DNA of 64,000 nucleotides. Source: Cellulomonas sp. URHE0023. GTDB lineage: Bacteria > Actinomycetota > Actinomycetes > Actinomycetales > Cellulomonadaceae. The stretch is from NCBI RefSeq assembly GCF_000688475.1, contig NZ_JIAN01000005.1:124001-188000 (forward strand), in the 5' to 3' direction. The notes below the pieces were generated by a model. The model saw nothing but the letters and a program-made list of their open reading frames with translations. It made no database searches and had not been told where the DNA came from. Positions 58,241-64,000 of the stretch are shown here, piece after piece; within the stretch, counting starts at the first letter, position 1, and each line of letters begins with the position of its first letter. The position numbers and the translations under genes are program-made.

Positions 58241-59884
58241 ATGAGCTCCCCACTGTCCACCGGGCGCCGCACCATCGTCGCGATGGCGGTCGTCGCGGTG
58301 GTCTGCCTCGGCGCCGGGCTGCTGCTGAGTCGGCTGCTGACGTCTCCGGGCAAGGCTGCCGCCGACGCGGCGCCACCCGTCGCGGGGCCGATCACCGTCC
58401 CGGTCGAGAACCGGGTGATCGCCAACACCGTCGTCATCCGAGGCGACGTCGGGTACGACGACCCGGTGACGCTCCGGGTCGAGACCGGAGACCTCGGCGG
58501 ACCGGCAGTGGTCACGGGCCAGGTGCCGGCGGTCGACGCGATCCTGCAGCCGGCGTCGGTCGCGCTCGAGGTGGTGGGCCGCCCGGTGATCGTGCTGCCC
58601 GGGGACCTGCCGACCTACCGGACGCTCCGGGCCGGTGTCTCGGGGCCCGACGTCGTCCAGCTCAAGGCGGCGCTGGCGTCGCTCGGGATCGACGCGGGCG
58701 CCTCCACCGACACGTACGACGCAGCGACGGCCGCCGGAGTCCGTGCCCTGTACCAGCGCGTGGGGTACGAGCCGCCGACGGCCGGCGAGGACCTGACCGC
58801 GGCCGCCGAGTCCGCGCAGGACGAGGTCAGGAGCGCGAAGTCCGCTCTGGCGGCAGCCCAGCGTGCGCTCGCAGCCGCAGGCACCGGTCAGGCACGCTCC
58901 GCGCTGATCGGTCTGGACACGGCGGTGGCGGTCGCCAGGCAGACCCTGGCGACCGAGCAGGCGCGGTGCGCCTCGCCGGCGCCTGCGCCTGCGCCTTCCC
59001 CTTCGTCCGAAGGGGGTTCGCCCGCACCTGAGCAGGGCGAGCCGTGCAGCCCGGTCGCCGTCACCCAGGCACAGGGCGCGCTGGACCAGGCCCTCGCCGC
59101 ACGCCAGGAAGCCGATGCTGCGCCACAGACGGCTGCCGAGCGCGACGCCGTCGCCTCCGCCCAGCTGCAGCTCAGCACGGCGCAGAAGCGGCAGACGGAG
59201 GCCGAGAGCGCGACGATCACCCCCCTGCCGGCGAGCGAGGTGGTGTTCGTCCCGACCCTGCCGCGCCGGGTGGACAGCGTGGACGTCCAGCGCGGCGGCA
59301 CGGTGTCGGGGAACTTCATGTCGGTGTCGGGCGCGACGATCCAGGTGGTGGGGGTCGTCTCGCGTGAGGACACCGAGCTGCTGCCCGTCGGCACCACCGG
59401 CACGGTGTCGGTCGACGACACCGACCTCACGGTCACCGTGACCGAGGTCCGCGACCCCAAGCCGAAGACACCAGCCGACCCGGCCGCCCCGGCGGACCCG
59501 GCCAAGGACGACGCTGCGGCCCCCGGTGACCGCAAGGAGGTCGTCTTCACGCTGCCTGCCCTGACCGCGGAGCAGGCCGCCTCGCTCCAGGACTCGAACG
59601 TCCGTGTCCGTGTCCCGGTCAGCTCGACCAACGGAGAGGTGCTGGCCGTGCCGCTCGCCGCACTGACGGCCGGACCCGGTGGCGAGTCCCGGCTCGAGCT
59701 CGCCGGCAAGGCCGGTGCGAGCACCCTGGTGACCGTGACGACGGGGCTGGCCGCGGACGGTTTCGTCGAGATCGCGAAGGCGGAGAAGCCGCTCGCCGCC
59801 GGCGACCTGGTGGTCGTGGGAACCGCCAAGAAGGACGAGCCGGACCCGAAGGCCACGGCCAAGGACTCGAAGGCGAAGGGATGA
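58241..59884 (+). CDS. MacA-like adaptor with peptidoglycan-binding domain, cassette 2
   Basis: 547 aa from the ATG at 58241 with AAGGAG 5 nt upstream. One N-terminal TM, an adaptor beta domain, a peptidoglycan-binding fold about 130-175 (LRAGVSGPDVVQLKAALASLGIDAGASTDTYDAAT), a long coiled-coil with a Pro/Ser-rich break (PAPAPAPSPSSEGGSP) and two cysteines, then a C-terminal domain with Lys/Pro-rich linker and tail (DPKATAKDSKAKG). Larger than the cassette 1 adaptor; the PG-binding part may fix it to the wall. Confidence 0.85.
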   Translation: MSSPLSTGRRTIVAMAVVAVVCLGAGLLLSRLLTSPGKAAADAAPPVAGPITVPVENRVIANTVVIRGDVGYDDPVTLRVETGDLGGPAVVTGQVPAVDAILQPASVALEVVGRPVIVLPGDLPTYRTLRAGVSGPDVVQLKAALASLGIDAGASTDTYDAATAAGVRALYQRVGYEPPTAGEDLTAAAESAQDEVRSAKSALAAAQRALAAAGTGQARSALIGLDTAVAVARQTLATEQARCASPAPAPAPSPSSEGGSPAPEQGEPCSPVAVTQAQGALDQALAARQEADAAPQTAAERDAVASAQLQLSTAQKRQTEAESATITPLPASEVVFVPTLPRRVDSVDVQRGGTVSGNFMSVSGATIQVVGVVSREDTELLPVGTTGTVSVDDTDLTVTVTEVRDPKPKTPADPAAPADPAKDDAAAPGDRKEVVFTLPALTAEQAASLQDSNVRVRVPVSSTNGEVLAVPLAALTAGPGGESRLELAGKAGASTLVTVTTGLAADGFVEIAKAEKPLAAGDLVVVGTAKKDEPDPKATAKDSKAKG

Positions 59885-60600
59885 GCGTCCTGGAGCTGCT
59901 CGACGCGGCGGAGGACGTCGGACCGCAGGCTCCGGTGCTCGAGCTGCGGGCCGCGACGAGGTCGTTCGCGGGTGATCCGCCGGTGCACGCCCTGCACCAG
60001 ACGGACCTCGTGGTGCAGGCGGGTGACTACGTCTCGGTGATCGGCCCCTCGGGCTCCGGCAAGTCCACCCTGCTCAACCTCCTCGGGCTGCTCGACCGGC
60101 CGACCGAGGGCGAGTACCTGCTCGACGGCATCCCGACGCGCGACTCGGGCGAACGAGAGCGCGCGGCCCTGCGGGCGGGGCACATCGGCTTCGTCTTCCA
60201 GGCGTTCCACCTCATGCCGCACCGCACGGTCCTGGAGAACGTCATGCTCGCGACCCTCTACAGCGGCGTACCGCGCGCGGAGCGCCGTGAGCGCGCCATG
60301 AGCGCCCTCGACCGTGTCGGGCTCGCCCACCGGACGGACTTCCTGCCGACCGTGCTGTCCGGCGGCGAGCGTCAGCGCACGGCGGTCGCACGAGCGGTCG
60401 TCGCCCAGCCGCGCGTCCTGCTGGCCGACGAGCCGACCGGCAACCTCGACTCCGAGAGCACGTCCGCCGTGCTCGACCTCTTCGACGAGCTGCACGCCGA
60501 CGGTCTGACGCTGCTCGTGATCACGCACGACGCCGACGTCTCGGCGCGGGCTCAACGTCGTGTCCGGATCGCCGACGGTCACCTGCGGGAGCTGACGTGA
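59881..60600 (+). CDS. MacB-like ABC transporter ATPase, cassette 2
   Basis: 239 aa. Walker A GPSGSGKSTLLNLLGL, FVFQAFHLMPHRTV, LSGGERQRTAVARAV, VLLADEPTGNLDSE, VITHDADVSARA. Overlaps the adaptor stop (ATGA) and the permease start (GTGA). Paralogous to the 55015 gene. Confidence 0.95.
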   Translation: MSVLELLDAAEDVGPQAPVLELRAATRSFAGDPPVHALHQTDLVVQAGDYVSVIGPSGSGKSTLLNLLGLLDRPTEGEYLLDGIPTRDSGERERAALRAGHIGFVFQAFHLMPHRTVLENVMLATLYSGVPRAERRERAMSALDRVGLAHRTDFLPTVLSGGERQRTAVARAVVAQPRVLLADEPTGNLDSESTSAVLDLFDELHADGLTLLVITHDADVSARAQRRVRIADGHLRELT

Positions 60601-61844
60601 CGACGCAGACGGTGCGCGGCGCGCGCAGCGACCGGTTTGGCATCCGCGACCTGCTCGCCGAGGCCTCGGCCGGCATCGGTGCGCGACCCGGCCGGCTGAT
60701 GCTCACCATCCTCGGCACGGTTCTGGGCATCGCGTCGGTCGTCGTGACGGTCGGTCTCGCCCAGACGGCATCCGGCCAGATCAACAAGCAGTTCGACGCG
60801 GTCGCCGCCACGCAGGCGTCCGCACGACCCACGACCTCGTATGGTCGCGACGGGCAGGAGCATGCGCAGGCGCCGCTCCCCTGGGACTCCGCCGCACGCG
60901 CCCTGCGGCTGGCCGGCGTCGAGGCGGCCGGCACGATCTCGCCGGTCACCGTCGGCGACGTCGAGGTGACGGCCGTCCCGGTGCACGACCCGTCCGCGCC
61001 GCGCACCACGTCCCCCGACGTCGTGGCCACGTCGCCCGGCGCGCTCGACGCGGTGCGCGGCCACGTGGTCCAAGGCCGCTACTTCGACTCGGGGCACGAT
61101 GCGCGCGGTGACCGTGTGGTCGTCCTGGGTGCCAAGGCCGCCGAACGGCTGGGCGTGACGCGTGTCGACCGGCAGCCCTCGATCTTCATCGGGACCGACG
61201 CGTACCAGGTCATCGGCATCGTCGACGGTGTCGCGCGTCGCTCGGACCTCCTCGGCGCCGTCATCATCCCCGAGGGCACCGCACGAGCGGACTTCGGCCT
61301 CACGTCGCCGGCCGAGCTCGACCTGCACCTGGCCGTCGCGGCCGGCCCCGTGGTGCACGACCAGCTGCCGGTCGCGCTCAACCCGAACGCGCCGGAGACG
61401 GTCGACGTGGACACCCCACCGGCCACGTCCTCCGTCCGGGCTGGCGTGCAGACCGACGTCAACACGATCTTCCTGGCGCTCGGCGGTGTGGCGCTCCTGA
61501 TCGGCGGCGTCGGCATCGCGAACGTCACGCTGCTGTCCGTGCTGGAGCGCGTCGGTGAGATCGGCCTGCGCCGCGCGCTGGGTGCCACGCGCCGGGACAT
61601 CGGTGCCCAGTTCATGGTGGAGTCGGTCGTGGTCGGGCTGCTGGGTGGCCTGATCGGCGCGGCGGTCGGCGTCGCTGCCGTCGTCGCGGTGAGTGCGGCG
61701 CAGGACTGGACGCCGATCCTCGATCTGCGGATGGTGGCGGTCGCAGCGCTGGCCGGTGGCGTGATCGGTCTGCTCGCGGGCCTCTACCCGTCGCTCAAGG
61801 CCTCGTCCATCGAACCGATCGCCGCGCTGCGCGGGGGCGTCTGA
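60597..61844 (+). CDS. MacB/FtsX-type ABC permease, cassette 2
   Basis: 415 aa. GTG start overlapping the ATPase stop. One N-terminal TM (LMLTILGTVLGIASVVVTVGLA), extracytoplasmic core domain, then three helices with IFLALGGVALLIGGVGIANVTLLSV, the EIGLRRALGATRRDIGAQFMVES motif, GLLGGLIGAAVGVAAVVAV and GVIGLLAGLYPSLKASSIEPIAALRGG. Closes the cassette 2 operon. Confidence 0.95.
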   Translation: MTTQTVRGARSDRFGIRDLLAEASAGIGARPGRLMLTILGTVLGIASVVVTVGLAQTASGQINKQFDAVAATQASARPTTSYGRDGQEHAQAPLPWDSAARALRLAGVEAAGTISPVTVGDVEVTAVPVHDPSAPRTTSPDVVATSPGALDAVRGHVVQGRYFDSGHDARGDRVVVLGAKAAERLGVTRVDRQPSIFIGTDAYQVIGIVDGVARRSDLLGAVIIPEGTARADFGLTSPAELDLHLAVAAGPVVHDQLPVALNPNAPETVDVDTPPATSSVRAGVQTDVNTIFLALGGVALLIGGVGIANVTLLSVLERVGEIGLRRALGATRRDIGAQFMVESVVVGLLGGLIGAAVGVAAVVAVSAAQDWTPILDLRMVAVAALAGGVIGLLAGLYPSLKASSIEPIAALRGGV

Positions 61845-61850
61845 CGCGTC

Positions 61851-61912
61851 GCGACCTCCCCGACGTGCCCGTCCCTGACGGACCACCGAGGAGGTCGCCT
61901 GACGATCAGGCG
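61851..61912. terminator. possible convergent terminator
   Basis: GCGACCTCC (61851-61859) pairs with GGAGGTCGC (61890-61898), and CGCCTGA/TCAGGCG (61896-61912) overlaps the SHOCT stop. These alternative stems are weaker than other terminators here. Confidence 0.4.
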
Positions 61913-62208
61913 GGCGGCTGCGGACCGGTCGCGAGCAGTACCTCGAGGCGGGCCCGGTACTCGGACTCGTCGATCTCGCCGCGGGCGTACCGCTCGGCGA
62001 GCACGGAGCGAGCGCTCTGGGTGCCGCCGCGCGGGCCCCACCCGCCGTACTCCGCCCAGTACGCGCGGCGGCGGCGAGCGCCGAAGAAGATGCACAGGGC
62101 GACGACGCCCAGCCAGAAGAACGGGATGAACAGGAACCAGGGGCCGGGACCCCAGCCCCAGCCCGTCCCCACGGGGTGTGCCGCCACCGCGGCGAGCGAG
62201 CTGAACAT
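61906..62208 (-). CDS. small SHOCT-domain membrane protein
   Basis: 100 aa from the ATG at 62208 with GGAGG 5 nt upstream. One hydrophobic helix (FLFIPFFWLGVVALCIFFGA), a WG-rich region before it, and a C-terminal SHOCT motif (SVLAERYARGEIDESEYRARLEVL). Often found beside ABC or two-component genes; role unknown. Convergent with cassette 2. Confidence 0.9.
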   Translation of the reverse strand: MFSSLAAVAAHPVGTGWGWGPGPWFLFIPFFWLGVVALCIFFGARRRRAYWAEYGGWGPRGGTQSARSVLAERYARGEIDESEYRARLEVLLATGPQPPA

Positions 62209-62322
62209 GATGACCTCCGGGTCGTGCGGGGCGGCCGACCGTCGGCCGCACCACCACACTCGCTCGCGGCAACCTCGGCCGTCGTCGTCCAGCCGGAGCG
62301 TCCGCCCGCTCCATCCGGACCG

Positions 62323-62985
62323 TCAGGCCCAGCCCGGCCGGACCACGCCCGACTCGTACGCGACGACCACCAGCTGCGCCCGGTCGCGGGCCCCGACCTT
62401 CGCCATCGCCCGCAGCACGTGGGTCTTGACGGTGAGTGGCGACAGGAACATACGAGCGCCGATCTCGTCGTTGGACAGCCCTTCCGCGACGAGCGTGAGC
62501 ACCTCACGCTCGCGTGGCGTCAGGTCGGTCAGGCCCGGTACCTCTGCCACCTCACGGGTCGCGCGCGCGACGGTCGCGAGCAGCCGACGTGTCACCGTCG
62601 GCGAGAGCAGCGCGTCACCGGCCGCGACCACCCGCACCGCGCGCAGCAGGTCCGCGGGCTCGGTGTCCTTCACGAGGAACCCCGACGCTCCCCCACGGAT
62701 CGCCTCGGCGACGTACTCGTCGAGCTCGAACGTGGTCACCACAACCACCCGCACCCCGCCCGTGCGGGGGTCCTCGATGATCCGCCGGGTCGCTGTCAGG
62801 CCGTCACCGCCGGGCATCCGTATGTCCATGAGGACGACGTCCGGCAGAAGCTCGGTCGCGAGCCGGACTGCATCGTCGCCCGTCGCTGCCTCGCCGACGA
62901 CGGTCAGGTCCGCCTCGGCATCGATGAGCGCTCGAAACCCACCCCGCACGAGCGCCTGGTCGTCGGCGAGCAGCACCCGGATCAC
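62323..62985 (-). CDS. NarL/FixJ family response regulator
   Basis: 220 aa. Receiver domain with phosphoacceptor D54 (DVVLMDIRMPGG), acidic DD near the N-terminus (LLADDQ), Thr/Lys switch (VVVTTF, FLVKD), and a LuxR-type HTH about 150-210 (LTPREREVLTLVAEGLSNDEIGARMFLSPLTVKTHV). GTG start 62985 overlaps the kinase stop (GTGA). Target unknown; may regulate the adjacent transporter module. Confidence 0.95.
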   Translation of the reverse strand: MIRVLLADDQALVRGGFRALIDAEADLTVVGEAATGDDAVRLATELLPDVVLMDIRMPGGDGLTATRRIIEDPRTGGVRVVVVTTFELDEYVAEAIRGGASGFLVKDTEPADLLRAVRVVAAGDALLSPTVTRRLLATVARATREVAEVPGLTDLTPREREVLTLVAEGLSNDEIGARMFLSPLTVKTHVLRAMAKVGARDRAQLVVVAYESGVVRPGWA

Positions 62986-64000
62986 GAGTCCACCACCGGG
63001 ATCTCGAGGCGCACGCGGAAGCCGTCAGGCCCCGGCTCGACCAGCAGGGCGCCACCGACGGCCGCGGCACGCTCGCGCATGCCGCGCAGCCCGTACCCCT
63101 CGACGAGCATGCTCACCGGCGGCCCGTCATCGTTGACCTCGAGCACGACCGGTCGACCGCCATCCAGCCTCACCTGGACGGACGCGCCCGGGGCGTGCCG
63201 CCGGACGTTCGTCAGCGCCTCCTGCAGCGTCCGGTGCAGCACGGGCGCGACCAGGGGCGGAACCGGCGTCTCCAGGCCCTCGGCGCGAACGGTGAGGCCG
63301 TCGGCACGCGCCCGGTCGACGAGGCGCACCAGACCACCTGCGGGGCTCTTCGGTGCCTGGTCGTCCGGCCCGCCGTCCGCGCGGAGCACTCCCAGGACAT
63401 CACGGACCTCGTCGAGCGCGTCGCGGCTGGCATCGCGGATCTCGACGAGCGCTCGTCGGGCGGCGCCGGGCTCGCGGTCCATGAGGTGCAGACCGACACC
63501 GGCCTGCACCGTGATCCCCGACAGCGAGTGGGCGAGCACGTCGTGCAGCTCACGTGCGATGCGGAGCCGCTCCGCCACGACGGCCGACTCCTCGCGTGAC
63601 GCCCGTGCCGCCCGCAGTGCCTGGAGCCGTTCCCCTCGACCGCGGGCACCCTCCCCGAGGAGCATCGCGGCAGCGAGCCCGGTGATGGTGAGGGTCGCGT
63701 AGATCCCGTTGAGCCCGTCGGGTCGGACGGCAAGGGCGCCCACCGCGAGGGCTCCGACCGTCCCCGACCCCCACGACAACGCGCGACGACGGGTGGCCCC
63801 CAGGGCCACGACCACGAAGCCGAGCGGCACCATCGCCGGACCTGGCCCGTACCCCAGCGCCAGGTAGCTCACCGGTCCGATGACCGACACGGATGCTGCG
63901 AGCGCGGCTGCCCGCCCGCCACGCACGGCCAGCACGAGCCCGGTGGGGGCCAGCAGCAGGAGCAGCGCCGCGACCGCGTCGAACGACCTGGCCGACGCCT
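62982..64000 (-). CDS. sensor histidine kinase, HisKA_3 type (partial)
   Basis: At least 339 codons; the frame stays open to the window edge, so the true N-terminus is outside (residues before the GTG at 63935 look like another TM helix, AVAALLLLLAPTGLVLAV). At least four TM segments in the N-terminal part, then ERLRIARELHDVLAHSLSGI with the phosphoacceptor His in RELHDVLAHS, and an HATPase-type C-terminus (LQEALTNVRRHAPGASVQV, GYGLRGMRERAAAVGG). NarL-type kinase pairing with the response regulator by 4-bp overlap. Confidence 0.95.
   Translation of the reverse strand, partial: ASARSFDAVAALLLLLAPTGLVLAVRGGRAAALAASVSVIGPVSYLALGYGPGPAMVPLGFVVVALGATRRRALSWGSGTVGALAVGALAVRPDGLNGIYATLTITGLAAAMLLGEGARGRGERLQALRAARASREESAVVAERLRIARELHDVLAHSLSGITVQAGVGLHLMDREPGAARRALVEIRDASRDALDEVRDVLGVLRADGGPDDQAPKSPAGGLVRLVDRARADGLTVRAEGLETPVPPLVAPVLHRTLQEALTNVRRHAPGASVQVRLDGGRPVVLEVNDDGPPVSMLVEGYGLRGMRERAAAVGGALLVEPGPDGFRVRLEIPVVDS

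Overview
The window is a very GC-rich actinobacterial chromosome segment. GTG starts are common, terminators are long GC stems without U-tracts, and many genes have a TAnnnT hexamer 6-7 nt before the start codon with no Shine-Dalgarno site (leaderless transcripts). WhiB, UPF0182, PPA1309, DUF3107, AdnAB and mycoredoxin genes place it in Actinomycetota. The secreted proteins with carbohydrate-binding modules and the overall gene set resemble Cellulomonadaceae (Cellulomonas-like); this is an inference, not a sequence match.

Layout. 1-4.4 kb: accessory genes (LmeA-like, PhzF-like, secreted DUF4214 protein, stand-alone LigD-type polymerase domain). 4.5-14.2 kb: a phosphate-themed block (secreted phytase-like/GDPD fusion, PiT transporter with two small partners, secreted lamin-tail/phytase-like/chitin-binding protein, PPK2, CYTH-CHAD). 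14.4-16.1 kb: a membrane diguanylate cyclase and an initiator tRNA. 16.2-43.4 kb: a block whose content and order follow the conserved mycobacterial Rv3193c-Rv3211 neighbourhood (UPF0182, PPA1309, Lon/PDZ, DUF2342, metallopeptidase, ThiF-like, whiB7, uvrD2, mrx1, nudC, phosphotransferase, adnB-adnA, DUF3152, TetR, DUF3107, ferritin-like, DEAD-box helicase). 43.4-50.4 kb: MarC-PHP, Xaa-Pro aminopeptidase, a stress-protein-like membrane protein, MgtE-N/CBS-DUF1003 and Mrp. 50.5-53.8 kb: a deoR-galT-galK operon. 54.0-61.8 kb: two tandem MacAB-like cassettes flanking a cysteine-containing lipoprotein, followed convergently by a SHOCT membrane protein and a NarL-type two-component system cut by the window end.

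Working together. The gal operon feeds the Leloir pathway and its DeoR-type regulator is translationally coupled to galT. AdnA-AdnB, UvrD2 and the polymerase domain are DNA repair functions. Mrx1 and WhiB7 tie the central block to redox and antibiotic stress. The MacAB pairs with the lipoprotein look like one envelope export or stress module.

Most notable observations. (1) The whiB7 leader contains an SD-preceded 62-codon uORF, a Rho-independent attenuator and a 7-nt segment in the last uORF codons exactly complementary to the terminator arm, so a stalling-controlled attenuation switch can be read from sequence. (2) A 64-bp unit repeated almost three times carries the nudC start codon and creates upstream mini-ORFs. 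(3) There are two further tandem duplications at gene ends nearby. (4) A compact double MacAB locus with a lipoprotein. (5) Many leaderless starts.
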